From Nisaea sediminum (GTDB taxonomy: Bacteria > Pseudomonadota > Alphaproteobacteria > Thalassobaculales > Thalassobaculaceae), in contig NZ_JACZCQ010000017.1 in assembly GCF_014904705.1 (NCBI RefSeq), forward strand, positions 1 through 60,751: a stretch of 60,751 nucleotides of DNA, written 5' to 3'. Shown piece by piece: positions 34,948 to 43,556 of the stretch. Made by a program: the position numbers and the translations under genes. Numbering within the stretch: the stretch's first letter is position 1; each line of letters starts with the position of its first letter. The notes beneath the pieces were generated by a model that was not told the DNA's origin, did not search any database, and was given only the letters and a program-made list of their open reading frames with translations.

Positions 34948-36714
34948 ATGACCGAAGCTACCAAGACCGAGTGGAAGAACCTCCTGCCGCCGAAAGACAA
35001 TCAGCGCAAATCCTTCGATCAGACCGCGCTGGAATCGCTCGCTGCATCCATCCATTCCGTCGGCGTTATTCAGAACCTCACGGTGAAGAAAGAGCGCGGG
35101 AAGTTCCGCATTCATGCAGGACACCGGCGCTATCTGGCTGTTGGCCTTCTCATCGAACAGGGCAAGGCGACCGAGGATTTCGAGATGCCGATCAGCATCC
35201 GGACCGAGAAGGGCGTGGACCTTGAAGAAATCGCGCTGGCCGAAAACCTCGAGCGTGAAGACCTCTCCCCCATGGATGAATGCGAGGCGTTCGCCCGGCT
35301 CCGCAACGGCGGGATGGAGATCGAGCAGATCGCGTTGAAGTTCGCCACCAGCGAGATGACCGTCCGCCGCCGCCTTGCGCTCGGCACGCTTTGCGACAAG
35401 GCAAAGGAGATGGTCCGTTCAGGGGAAATGTGTCTGCGCGAGGCAAAGCATCTCGCGTCCGTCACCCATGAGGAGCAGGCCGCTTACTTCAAATATCTGG
35501 AAGACACCAACTCCCCGAACGGCGAGTACGCGGCGCGCAGGTTCTTCTTCGAGAAGCCGACCGCCGACATCGCGATCTTCGACATCGCGGACTACAAGGG
35601 CGGTTTCGTTCAGGACCTTTTCAGCGATAACGCCAAGAAGCAGTTCAGCGATGTGGATCAGTTCATGGACCTGCAGCGCAAGGCATATGACGAAAGGAAG
35701 GAAGCTTACGCATCTGCCGGGCTGACGGTCCTGGAACCGGGCTTCGACCACTACAATGTCCGCGCCAAGTATCGCAAAGCCGGGGAGGGCGAGGAGCCGA
35801 CGACCGTGATTATGCGATGGCAGCATGGCCGGGTGGATATCGAAACCGGACTGGTGAAGGACAAGCGCGACACCGGGACCGGCGAGACGGCAGGGCCGCG
35901 CCCGCGCTATTCATCGGCGCAGCTTCAACACGCCGCCGAGATGCGGACCATCGCCGTCCAACGCAGCCTCATCGGCAACCGGCGTAAGGTGCTGGAGGTA
36001 TCGGTGCTCCAGCACATGACCGGGTTCCAGAACCAAGCCTCGATCAAGCCGTCTCCGCGCATCGAGAAGCACTATGGAAGCGAAATGCTCCGCAGTATCG
36101 AGGAGATCGCCGCCGCGTTCGTCGCGAAGTTCCGGGACGCGGGGTTTGAGTCCTATCGCTGGTCCTATGAGTCGGGCGGCGGTGAGGTGACAGACCCCAT
36201 CCCGGCGCTGTTCTATCTCTCCGGAGAGAGAGGCGCGATCTTCAAGGTGATCCGCGAGATGACGGACGAGGAGCTGGAAGGTCTGCATTCTCTCCTCGTC
36301 ACGGTGACGTTCCATCAGTCGGGCGACGGGATCAAGACCGAGGAAGACGAACACAACCTCGTCGCCCTCGATGTCAACGCGGACGTGCGCGACAGCTTCG
36401 TGCCCGACGATGTTTTCCTGAAACGATTCAAGACCGACCGCCTCAAAGAAATCGCCGTCGAGAGCGGGTTTGCCGAGACCGGGAAAAGCATCGAGAAGTC
36501 CAAGAAAGGCGACCTCGTGAACCATCTCGCGATCTGGTTCAAGGACGCTCCGAACGCTGAGCCCGCGACCGAGCGCCATGTGAAGGCGACCGAATGGCTG
36601 GACCCGATCATGGCCTTCCCGGCCATCGATCCGGACGCGCCTGCCGACCTCCCGGCTGAACCCGAGACGACGGCCGCTGACGACGCCGAGGCCCTGCCCG
36701 AAGCGGCGGAATGA
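34948..36714 (+). CDS. Large ParB-like protein
   Basis: 588 aa from ATG 34948 (GGGAG before it). ParB N-terminal domain (about 10-110) with the HAGHRRYLA box (56-64) and LAENLEREDLSPMDE (98-112), then an HTH (about 124-145). The rest (200-560) has no known domain; the last 40 residues are acidic and Ala-rich. It has no adjacent ParA, unlike the real partition locus at 29.8 kb. Proteins of this kind occur near ardC on rhizobial plasmids. A role in establishment or gene control is inferred. Confidence 0.8.
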   Translation: MTEATKTEWKNLLPPKDNQRKSFDQTALESLAASIHSVGVIQNLTVKKERGKFRIHAGHRRYLAVGLLIEQGKATEDFEMPISIRTEKGVDLEEIALAENLEREDLSPMDECEAFARLRNGGMEIEQIALKFATSEMTVRRRLALGTLCDKAKEMVRSGEMCLREAKHLASVTHEEQAAYFKYLEDTNSPNGEYAARRFFFEKPTADIAIFDIADYKGGFVQDLFSDNAKKQFSDVDQFMDLQRKAYDERKEAYASAGLTVLEPGFDHYNVRAKYRKAGEGEEPTTVIMRWQHGRVDIETGLVKDKRDTGTGETAGPRPRYSSAQLQHAAEMRTIAVQRSLIGNRRKVLEVSVLQHMTGFQNQASIKPSPRIEKHYGSEMLRSIEEIAAAFVAKFRDAGFESYRWSYESGGGEVTDPIPALFYLSGERGAIFKVIREMTDEELEGLHSLLVTVTFHQSGDGIKTEEDEHNLVALDVNADVRDSFVPDDVFLKRFKTDRLKEIAVESGFAETGKSIEKSKKGDLVNHLAIWFKDAPNAEPATERHVKATEWLDPIMAFPAIDPDAPADLPAEPETTAADDAEALPEAAE

Positions 36715-36730
36715 TTGCTCCCTGAAACTC

Positions 36731-36760
36731 CGGGCGCCCGTGAGGGCGCCCGGCTTTTTT
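36731..36760 (+). terminator. Rho-independent terminator after the ParB-like gene
   Basis: CGGGCGCCC, loop GTGA, GGGCGCCCG, GC, then six T. Strong and well placed, 17 nt after the stop codon. Confidence 0.9.
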
Positions 36761-36820
36761 GTGTCGCCTGCCTTAGACCGCGCGGTATCATTTCCGCCCG
36801 CTCTTGTAGGCCGACCGACG

Positions 36821-37018
36821 ATGCACGAACCGAAGCCCATTCCTCCCTGTTTCGTGGCTGGCTGCGATGCCCTCGCGCCTTTCATTTTCAGCCGCGATCA
36901 CGGCGAAAGCTCGGAAAGCGTCCGCACCTGCGGCGCGCACCGGCAACAGGGCAGGGACTGGATGCACGGAGAGCCGTTCGCGCCGGGACCAAAACCGAAA
37001 CAGGGCTCAATCATTTGA
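36821..37018 (+). CDS. Small Cys/His-containing protein
   Basis: 65 aa from ATG 36821. It has C-x4-C near the N-terminus (CFVAGCD), then H and C (HGESSESVRTCGAH), which could bind one zinc ion. Ends GPKPKQGSII. No family recognised. It lies between the ParB terminator and the membrane protein at 37065. Confidence 0.5.
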   Translation: MHEPKPIPPCFVAGCDALAPFIFSRDHGESSESVRTCGAHRQQGRDWMHGEPFAPGPKPKQGSII

Positions 37019-37064
37019 CCGTCGCCAGTCCGGATGACCGCTCCGATCTCTTGAAAGCTCTCCA

Positions 37065-37796
37065 ATGAATCGCTCGACGCTACAAAACATCGTCGGAATT
37101 CTCATCGCGACCAACCTCGCAACCGGACTGCTCTGGTTGTTTTCCGAGCAGCAGATCGCGACAGTTGGGACAATCGCGGAAAAATACGGTGCCATGATAG
37201 GTGCGGTGATAGGCGCCATTGGCGCCTTCGGCGCCGCCGTTTACACCCTCCACGGCGAACGACGCCAGCGCCGGGTGAGGATCGCTACCGGCATTGCCGA
37301 GCGTGTCCGCGCCATGCACTCCGAGATCACCGGGAAGATTGATTGGTTCCTGGTCGATGTGACTCTTTCGACCGGCGTGGTAGGCCCGCCTTACTACATG
37401 TCGGACGTGAAAACAGCATTCACCGACATTCCTCCCGTAGAGAAAGACGCCGTCGCCAAAGTTTACAACGAGATTTTTATCGACGAGCGGATCAGCGCTC
37501 GGTTGGACGACTTTCTGCGGGACATGGAGGAACTGTCACCGCAGGCATTCGCGCTTCTCATTTCGGTTCAAAACCGCCTGACGGAAATAGAAGCCGAGAA
37601 ATTGCATTTTCCACATACGCCCCGAGGTTTCAAAGTGAGCGGATCCAACCTCGTCCTTCGTCTTCGACGCTTGCTCCTCGTGGTGCGAATGTGTGAGCAG
37701 CTCGTTGACCTGTTACGCGAGGAATATGGTGTTTCGAACTCGCGCCTGACGCCGTTTAACGAAATAGAAGACGACATTGAATTGCCATCGTTTTAG
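37065..37796 (+). CDS. Two-pass membrane protein, unknown
   Basis: 243 aa. Two hydrophobic segments near the N-terminus (about 9-26 and 43-64, the second Gly/Ala-rich), then a cytoplasmic helical domain of 170 residues with many charged residues. Such layouts occur in small phage-exclusion or sensor proteins, but I see no diagnostic motif. Followed by an AT-rich gap (37797-37985). Confidence 0.55.
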   Translation: MNRSTLQNIVGILIATNLATGLLWLFSEQQIATVGTIAEKYGAMIGAVIGAIGAFGAAVYTLHGERRQRRVRIATGIAERVRAMHSEITGKIDWFLVDVTLSTGVVGPPYYMSDVKTAFTDIPPVEKDAVAKVYNEIFIDERISARLDDFLRDMEELSPQAFALLISVQNRLTEIEAEKLHFPHTPRGFKVSGSNLVLRLRRLLLVVRMCEQLVDLLREEYGVSNSRLTPFNEIEDDIELPSF

Positions 37797-37903
37797 TTGG
37801 ATGCTGTATGTTTGCTTCCGCCTGTATAGTATTTGCTATCATATTCCTCTAACCTTCTCTTATGATCATGTTTTTTATTGATTTTTATGTTGTGCATATT
37901 GAA

Positions 37904-37918
37904 CATATATCTTATGTT
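37904..37918. promoter_or_regulatory. CATA-N5-TATGTT site 6
   Basis: Perfect 8-bp inverted repeat TGAACATA-N5-TATGTTCA (37900-37920), in an AT-rich spacer 68 nt before the ATG at 37986. Confidence 0.55.
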
Positions 37919-37985
37919 CATTGGTATGCTGAGGTGTGAACATTTGAGGGCGATTGCCTTCTTACTTCAAGAATAGGGGCGTACC

Positions 37986-38462
37986 ATGAACCAGAGCGCA
38001 GCAATCGAGCGATTGATCGAGGCGGCAGAAGCCACCTTGGAGGCGGCCGGCTCAGCCGGGTCCGCCATGAGCGGCAATGCCGAGGCGTTGCGTGCCGCAG
38101 TGGCCTCGGCGCGGAAAGCTGTCATTACAGAGGTCGGGGTGTATGCCGTGTCCTGGCGCTGGAAATCGGGGTCCATTTATGGACCGCATACCGCGCTCCT
38201 GACGGAGCAACAGGCCGAGGCCCTGGACTGCTGGCTTCGCCACCATTCCGGTATGCTCCAGATCGCCGGTTATCATGTTGGCCTGATCGCCGACCACCCC
38301 TCGCTTCTCGATTTCAAGGAACTCTGCCGGGTCTGGGATACCTTCTATGTTGGTGACGACCAGATGGGCCGGGAACGCTATCTGGGAGAACTCCTTCGGT
38401 CCGGAACATATCTTGCAGCACCGACCAATAGTGCGAACAAGAACCAGCCGGAAACCGTCTAA
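37986..38462 (+). CDS. Plasmid-specific family protein, member A1
   Basis: 158 aa. An Ala-rich helical start (1-50), then a domain with SWRWKSGSIYGPHTALLTEQ, LRHHSGMLQIAG, DTFYVGDDQMGRERYLGELL. The same domain is found in the protein at 40108 (WSWSDGAQY, LRHHQNILGISD, STFFVGFDREGCERYMGELI), so the two are paralogs. No known family. Its own site of the shared operator lies upstream. Confidence 0.6.
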   Translation: MNQSAAIERLIEAAEATLEAAGSAGSAMSGNAEALRAAVASARKAVITEVGVYAVSWRWKSGSIYGPHTALLTEQQAEALDCWLRHHSGMLQIAGYHVGLIADHPSLLDFKELCRVWDTFYVGDDQMGRERYLGELLRSGTYLAAPTNSANKNQPETV

Positions 38463-38566
38463 CGGTCATATGCCTCGCGTAGGCTCCTTTAGACGGATAG
38501 ATAATCAGCTTGGCCGTACCAAATATTGATTCTAGAACGTGAGAAACACACGTTCTGGTGATCTGC

Positions 38567-39286
38567 ATGGCGCCCAAGGAAACCGCTTCCGCATGTGCCG
38601 AAGATCTTCGCCCATTCAAGAATATTCTCGAGTCGGGCGGGTTCTACGTCGAGACTGGCAGCGGCGAGGACATGCACAAGTTTGCCGCCCGTCTCATCGG
38701 GGAAGGGCGGCACGTCTATCCCGGGTTTCGATACAAATACGAGCCGAGCAATCCCGGCCATTACGCCGCAATCCTCAATCACCGTGACGAGCTGCAGTGC
38801 TGTATGGCCTGGCGGATATTCGAGACGGACAACCTCGTTTCACAGATCGAGACTTTCTTGCCTCACTACTGCGATCATAACGAGGCCGATCCGCCCTTTG
38901 TTTCTGAAATCCGCGAGCTCCATATCAATGGGCGCATCGGATATCGAGGCGGGCTCAACAGCCTAAATCCTGGAAATCGCCTTTCATGGTTCATGACCTC
39001 GATCGCCATGATCGAGTTGCACCATGCTGGATGCGATTATCAATGTGGGGAGGCGCGCGACGATATGGTCTTCTCCGGGCGCATCCGGTCGATGTCCGGA
39101 TATGCCAACGCCAATCCTCTCGGTTCGCTCTACATCAAAGCGCGAGGCAAGTCTGAAGCGCTAACATTGGTATGGTCAAACCGGCAGCAGATCGCCAAAG
39201 AGATCACGAACAGACATCGGATCCTGACGGATTGCGACCCAAAGGATTTTCGGACAGCCGTCCTGCGCCTCAAGGCGCTGGAGTAG
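38567..39286 (+). CDS. GNAT-like family protein, member B1
   Basis: 239 aa from ATG 38567. HVYPGFRYKYEPSNPGHYAA, CCMAWRIFETDNL, INGRIGYRGGLNSLNPGNRLSWFMTSIAMIEL and LTLVWSNRQQIAKEI line up with the proteins at 44918 and 49573. The pattern (strand with AxRIY, then a helix after G-x-RGGL) recalls acyltransferases of the GNAT fold, but no acetyl-CoA motif is clear. Its last 111 nt overlap the convergent gene on the other strand. Confidence 0.55.
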   Translation: MAPKETASACAEDLRPFKNILESGGFYVETGSGEDMHKFAARLIGEGRHVYPGFRYKYEPSNPGHYAAILNHRDELQCCMAWRIFETDNLVSQIETFLPHYCDHNEADPPFVSEIRELHINGRIGYRGGLNSLNPGNRLSWFMTSIAMIELHHAGCDYQCGEARDDMVFSGRIRSMSGYANANPLGSLYIKARGKSEALTLVWSNRQQIAKEITNRHRILTDCDPKDFRTAVLRLKALE

Positions 39287-40006
39287 GCGAAAAAATACTC
39301 TCACACGCGCGACCCCATCGGCATTCACCGCTGCGAGCCTGTAGATCGCGTGATAAAGCGGAATCCCAGACTCCCTGGCGCATACGAGATCGCCCAGAAT
39401 CTCGTTCTCGAAGGCTTCGTCACCGTAACAACCGACCGGCAGGCCTTTCAGGTCCTGCCCGTCGAAAACATCCTCCGCCCGGTCCCAATGGACCCAGATA
39501 GCCTCTCGCTCCTGTTCCGGCGCGTTAGAAAGATGAATTCTAGCGTCCGGCGCCAGGCGGCGAAGCACCTGCATGTTTAGATCGTTCTCCCGCAAGGCTC
39601 CGTGTCTTGCCTTGAGCTCGTTGCAGTAGAGTTCAATCGAATGAAGCTGCGGGGCAATAAACGGAACAAATGGCCGGACAAGCATCAGTCGTACGGAATG
39701 AACCTTGGCTCCAACGCTTTCCTCGCGCGCAGCGGTCGCCAAGCCGAGGTTTGGGAAACCAAAGGCGGCACCCAAAGCATTGGCTCGCGTCGGGGCAACC
39801 TCTTTCCCCCCTAATTCTTCCTCGAGCTTCTGTATTGTTCCGAGGGTCGGATTGAATCCTCCTGGACCGATTACGTAATCCCGCCCCGGCGCGACACCGT
39901 TCAATGTTTTAGGATCAATTCCGATTTTCCGCGCGAGCGCGTGCGGCGTGTATCCTGCCAACCACGCCGTTTCAAAATAGCCTCTAATTTTAGCTTCAAT
40001 GCTCAA
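39176..40006 (-). CDS. HTH protein of unknown family, convergent with 38567
   Basis: 276 aa, TTG start at 40006 with AAGGGA seven nt before it. The longer frame to 40027 would put the ribosome site inside the gene. Residues about 15-60 (YTPHALARKIGIDPKTL...NPTLGTIQKLEEELG) look like a Cro/CI-type HTH with a long loop. The rest is an alpha/beta domain without clear relatives; a PAS-like sensor fold is possible. Probable regulator. Confidence 0.55.
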   Translation of the reverse strand: MSIEAKIRGYFETAWLAGYTPHALARKIGIDPKTLNGVAPGRDYVIGPGGFNPTLGTIQKLEEELGGKEVAPTRANALGAAFGFPNLGLATAAREESVGAKVHSVRLMLVRPFVPFIAPQLHSIELYCNELKARHGALRENDLNMQVLRRLAPDARIHLSNAPEQEREAIWVHWDRAEDVFDGQDLKGLPVGCYGDEAFENEILGDLVCARESGIPLYHAIYRLAAVNADGVARVRVFFRLLQRLEAQDGCPKILWVAIRQDPMSVRDLFGDLLPV

Positions 40007-40107
40007 AAATATTTCCCTTGACGCCAAGGCGTATTCGCCGCCTTACTCGAGAGTATACCCCATATATCGGGATTTATCTCCTGCTTTCGAAGCTAAAGGT
40101 AGCGATC

Positions 40108-40500
40108 ATGTTGGTTATCAACACACCAGCCCAACACGAGGCGCCAGAACACGCCGCATTAACCGACATCTCATGGAGCTGGTCCGACGGTGCCCAATAC
40201 AGCGTCAGTGCAACGCTTCTTCTCGAAGAGACGACGCGGGTTCTCACTTGGCTCAGACATCACCAGAATATCCTCGGTATCAGCGACCTCGCTGCATCAC
40301 GTGTCTCCGTAACGGACGCTATATCCGAATTCGATGACCTCCTGCTTGAATGGAGCACATTCTTCGTTGGTTTCGACCGGGAAGGGTGCGAACGCTACAT
40401 GGGCGAGCTCATCCGGAGCGGCACGACCCTCACTTTCCAAGAGGCGCCGGGCATTGTGCGCTTTCGCGGTCTCTCGTCCTCTCCTATTGATAACCGCTGA
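40108..40500 (+). CDS. Plasmid-specific family protein, member A2
   Basis: 130 aa from ATG 40108 (AAAGGT before it). Paralog of the protein at 37986 over about 100 residues, without that protein's Ala-rich start. Divergently placed next to the HTH gene at 39176. Function unknown. Confidence 0.6.
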   Translation: MLVINTPAQHEAPEHAALTDISWSWSDGAQYSVSATLLLEETTRVLTWLRHHQNILGISDLAASRVSVTDAISEFDDLLLEWSTFFVGFDREGCERYMGELIRSGTTLTFQEAPGIVRFRGLSSSPIDNR

Positions 40501-40641
40501 CTCCACACCGACTCCGCCGTCAACAGAAAATCCCGGACCGTTTTCGCCGCCTATGCCGTTCTCCCCTCTCTTCAGGCGGTTTTCCGAGCTTCAACCTTGT
40601 CGATATTCTCAGCCACCTTTTGCTCCTTCCGATGGGTAGAA

Positions 40642-40656
40642 CATATGTGTTATGTT
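40642..40656. promoter_or_regulatory. CATA-N5-TATGTT site 7
   Basis: GAACATA-N5-TATGTTC (40639-40657), perfect 7-bp arms, 249 nt before the DUF736 gene. The stretch 40501-40904 holds no other supported gene and is a long leader with several GC hairpins. Confidence 0.5.
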
Positions 40657-40904
40657 CATGCTGTTTGCATAGAGGAGCTCTAACCCGTGCCACACCTTTT
40701 TTCCGCTACGCGCGGCGATCGACCCCAAAACCGGCTCCTTTCCGAAAAAAATCCCCTGGCGCAAGCGCCATTCCTCGCGGGCCATTTTTTCCAGTAGCCG
40801 GTGCTCCTCTTCGTTTCGCCCCTGCGGGTTTGCGGCCTTCACGCCGCACGTGGACGCGGCGGTGTTCATAACGGGCCGAGCCCCACCAAACAGGAGTACA
40901 TGAC

Positions 40905-41222
40905 ATGGCTACCATCGGATACGTCACAAAGACCGGCGACGAGTTCACCGGAAAGCTTCGCACCCTCTCCATCAACGCCGATATCCAGATCCGCAGGAAC
41001 ACCAACCCCCGCGGCGAAAATGCTCCGGACTACCTGGTCGTCGCCGACAACATCGCCATCGGTACCGGCCGGGATCGGCACAGCGAGCGCAGCAACCGCG
41101 ATTACGTCACGCTGACCTTCCGGGATCCGATCTTCGGCACCAAGCCGGTCTTCGCCAACCTCGTTCCGGATAACGGCCAGGACGACCCCGACACCTTCGC
41201 CGTCGTCTGGGATGACGACTGA
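40905..41222 (+). CDS. DUF736 family protein
   Basis: 105 aa. MATIGYVTKTGDEFTGKLRTL, ENAPDYLVVA, DYVTLTFRDPIFGTKPVFANL and a WDDD end are the DUF736 pattern (small beta protein common on rhizobial plasmids). Function of the family is unknown. GGAG lies nine nt upstream. A terminator-like hairpin follows. Confidence 0.85.
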   Translation: MATIGYVTKTGDEFTGKLRTLSINADIQIRRNTNPRGENAPDYLVVADNIAIGTGRDRHSERSNRDYVTLTFRDPIFGTKPVFANLVPDNGQDDPDTFAVVWDDD

Positions 41223-41232
41223 CCTCAGACAC

Positions 41233-41258
41233 GCGGCCCCGCCATTCGGCGGGGCCGC
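41233..41258 (+). terminator. GC-rich hairpin after DUF736
   Basis: GCGGCCCCGCC, loop ATTC, GGCGGGGCCGC: perfect 11-bp arms followed by TCTTCCCTT, a weak T tract. It probably ends DUF736 transcription. Confidence 0.6.
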
Positions 41259-41290
41259 TCTTCCCTTGTTCCATGCATCCGGATCCGGCC

Positions 41291-41587
41291 ATGACCGATA
41301 AGACCTCACCGGTTTTGACACTTGACCTTATCCAGACCCGCCTCGTCGGTGACTTGCGCTGTCGCTGCGGCACCACATCGCGCTTTGTTGGCACCCACGC
41401 CGAGAACATCCAATGCCCCGGCTGTGGCGAGTTTTTCCGCGTTCAATCTGCCGGCGCCGTCGAACCGCTCGGGAAAGAGATGCCCTACGGTGCGGTTCTC
41501 TACTCTCGGGAGACACACGGCGAGCGGGCCAAAATCCTGGAGATGTTCGAGACCGCTATGACGGCTCCCCCCAAACCCGATCGATAA
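41291..41587 (+). CDS. Small zinc-ribbon-like protein
   Basis: 98 aa from ATG 41291; a start at 41273 is possible. CRCG and CPGC pairs (about residues 22-46) make a zinc ribbon. The C-terminus is charged. Small proteins of this kind are frequent on such plasmids. Role unknown. Confidence 0.6.
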   Translation: MTDKTSPVLTLDLIQTRLVGDLRCRCGTTSRFVGTHAENIQCPGCGEFFRVQSAGAVEPLGKEMPYGAVLYSRETHGERAKILEMFETAMTAPPKPDR

Positions 41588-41707
41588 AGACTTGTCTTGC
41601 ATGTGGGTATTGCACCATGAAGTATTCGCGCGATCTTGCACGCTTCCACTCCGGTCCGGCAATGCGCTGATCCCTCGAATATCACCAGTCACCCTGGAGC
41701 ATTCACA

Positions 41708-41980
41708 ATGCACGACAATTTGTTCCGCGCCGCTATGCGCGCCACTTGCTTCATCCTTGGCGTTTCCATGCTTTGGCCGGTCATCCTCTTGTTTCCGGCC
41801 TTCGGTCAGTGGCCCGAAACGCCCGCGCTCATATCGTTCGGCGCTTGTTCGGGGCTCTGCCTTCTCAGTTTCGGACTGTCTTTTGTTGATGAGTTTTCAA
41901 TCTCGGATACCAAGATTTTGCTCATTTTTTTGCTGGGTACGATCGCAATGGGAGCCGGGGTTATCTTTTCGCACCTCTGA
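41708..41980 (+). CDS. Three-pass small membrane protein
   Basis: 90 aa with three hydrophobic segments (about 8-30, 39-59, 68-88). No family recognised. The adjacent 3' sequence (41990-42160) is GC-rich and without a gene. Confidence 0.55.
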   Translation: MHDNLFRAAMRATCFILGVSMLWPVILLFPAFGQWPETPALISFGACSGLCLLSFGLSFVDEFSISDTKILLIFLLGTIAMGAGVIFSHL

Positions 41981-42164
41981 CGTTCTGGCGATGCCTGCGG
42001 CCCAGGCTCTATTCCGCGCGCAAGCGCGCTCCACGGAGCCCCGCACGCGGGTCTCCGCCCATCCGGGTAACGATCCCTATCGCAGCGGCCGCGGCGCGGC
42101 CGCATTCGGCGTTCTCGAGAACAAGCCCTTGCCCGCTCGCCTTACTTCGCTGGCCAGCGTAAGG

Positions 42165-42398
42165 CGGGAAGGGGGCGCCGCCCCGCTCCCCACAAAGGCC
42201 AAGCGCACGCTGTTTGCGGCCGAACCGGGTCTCCCCAGGTTTCGGGCTGCGCCCTGCAACCCGTCGCTTCGCGCCGTCCATAGGGATGGGCGATACCCCT
42301 CCCGGCCCGGCCGGCCTTTCACCCCACCCCCGCTCCTCGCCGGAGAGGCAGGGTTGCATGAGCACATGCAACCGCTGCCACGGAGAAAGGAGAGGGGA
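42165..42398 (+). repeat. Repeated structured leader, copy A
   Basis: Shares blocks with copies at 48070 and 57480: GCTCCCCACAAAGG, GGTCTCCCCAGGTTTCGGG, GATACCCCTCCCGG, CCGGCCTTTCACCCCAC, and CGCTCCTCGCCGGAGAGGC. It ends in a hairpin GGTTGCATG/CATGCAACC. The next ATG follows within 30 nt. The most diverged copy. Confidence 0.75.
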
Positions 42399-42605
42399 AT
42401 GTCCAAACGGCCCTTCCACAAACGCAAACTGGATTTCGAACGGCTTCTCTCGGATCTGCGCCACGCACGGGACGAGCTGGCCGACGGCGGGCACCCGCGC
42501 GCCGCCGCGTCCATCCGTCGAGCGATCAAGAGCACAGATGGAGCAAGGCGCCATGCACTGAACCGCCAGAGCCGGTTGCTCGACCAATCCACCAATCCCC
42601 GCTAA
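42399..42605 (+). CDS. Small basic protein behind leader copy A
   Basis: 68 aa, ATG 42399 with GGAGAGGGGA before it. Helical and strongly basic (KRPFHKRKLDFERLLSDLRH...), possibly nucleic-acid binding. No family recognised. Its placement behind the repeated leader puts it in one group with the DUF1419 and ardC genes. Confidence 0.6.
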   Translation: MSKRPFHKRKLDFERLLSDLRHARDELADGGHPRAAASIRRAIKSTDGARRHALNRQSRLLDQSTNPR

Positions 42606-42623
42606 TCGAAAGGACCGACCATC

Positions 42624-43100
42624 ATGATCGTCAAAAAAACCCTCGTCGCCGGTGCGATGATCCTCAGCCTCACCGCGTGCGAAACCTCCCAGATGGGCCA
42701 GAAGCAGATGGGCGGAGGCCTCCTCGGCGCCGTCGGCGGCGCACTCGCCGGTTCGACCGTCGGCGGAGGCAAAGGCACCGTCGCTGCCGTCGCCGTCGGC
42801 ACGCTTCTCGGGGCCATCATCGGGAGCGAGATCGGCAAGTCGCTCGACAACGCCGACAAGGCGGCAATGGCGCAGTCGACTCAGCGTTCGCTGGAGCACA
42901 ACCCGACCGGCGTTGCCTCGACATGGAGCAATCCCGACAGCGGCAATTCCGGCACGATCACGCCGGCTGCGACCTATCAGACTCCCTCGGGCGAGTTCTG
43001 CCGGGAATACACCCAGACCGTGAACATCGGCGGCAAGACCGAGGAAGCCTATGGCACCGCCTGCCGCCAACCGGACGGGACCTGGGAACTCAAAGGCTGA
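42624..43100 (+). CDS. Glycine-zipper lipoprotein (17-kDa surface antigen-like)
   Basis: 158 aa. Lipobox LTAC (C19), then a Gly-zipper region (about 30-75: GGGLLGAVGGALAGSTVGG...GTLLGAIIGSEIG), then a C-terminal domain with AATYQTPSGEFCREYTQTV and YGTACRQPDGTWEL, as in rickettsial 17-kDa antigen-like proteins. Outer-membrane lipoprotein; on a plasmid it may modify the surface or limit entry of other plasmids. That is inference. Confidence 0.85.
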   Translation: MIVKKTLVAGAMILSLTACETSQMGQKQMGGGLLGAVGGALAGSTVGGGKGTVAAVAVGTLLGAIIGSEIGKSLDNADKAAMAQSTQRSLEHNPTGVASTWSNPDSGNSGTITPAATYQTPSGEFCREYTQTVNIGGKTEEAYGTACRQPDGTWELKG

Positions 43101-43119
43101 TCCATCTTTGGACGAAATC

Positions 43120-43140
43120 AGGCCAGCCGTCGGCTGGCCT
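43120..43140. terminator. Hairpin AGGCCAGCC/GGCTGGCCT
   Basis: Perfect 9-bp arms with loop GTC, 20 nt after the lipoprotein stop. It has no T tract, so it is a weak terminator or an mRNA stabiliser. Confidence 0.45.
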
Positions 43141-43168
43141 GACAATTCCTCGCAGAAAGCGACACGCT

Positions 43169-43552
43169 ATGACTCACTCTTCGCCATTACTACGGTCGAT
43201 CCTCGGCGCACTCGCCCGTGCGGCACTCTGGCCGGTGCGGATTTTCAACGGCCTCGCAGCGCTGGTTTGTTTCGGTTACGGGGTTCTCTTCGCGGTCTAC
43301 GCCGAGGACCTATTCGGGTACGAGATCCCGGACTACTTTCCGCTTAGCGACCACCTGGCTCTCACCCTCACGACCTTCCTGAAATTCGGCGCCGCGCTGG
43401 TTGTCCTAATGCTGCCGATTGGCGCAATCATGATCGCCTATGGCGACACGATCTTCTTAGGCAAGCGGCCCAATCCTCTCTTCGAAGTTGCGGCGGCGCT
43501 GATCGCAACGGTATGGACGATCGCCTTACTTTTCTATGGCGGAAGCGAATGA
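43169..43552 (+). CDS. Membrane protein, unknown
   Basis: 127 aa from ATG 43169. Three hydrophobic segments (about 28-48, 62-86, 100-122). No known family. It lies between the lipoprotein gene and the AT-rich gene on the other strand. Confidence 0.55.
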   Translation: MTHSSPLLRSILGALARAALWPVRIFNGLAALVCFGYGVLFAVYAEDLFGYEIPDYFPLSDHLALTLTTFLKFGAALVVLMLPIGAIMIAYGDTIFLGKRPNPLFEVAAALIATVWTIALLFYGGSE

Positions 43553-43556
43553 CAAC

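Noticed and set aside
42009-43145. 378-aa minus-strand frame
   Set aside because: It covers the leader, the small basic gene and the glycine-zipper lipoprotein on the other strand; GC-rich DNA keeps the opposite frame open.
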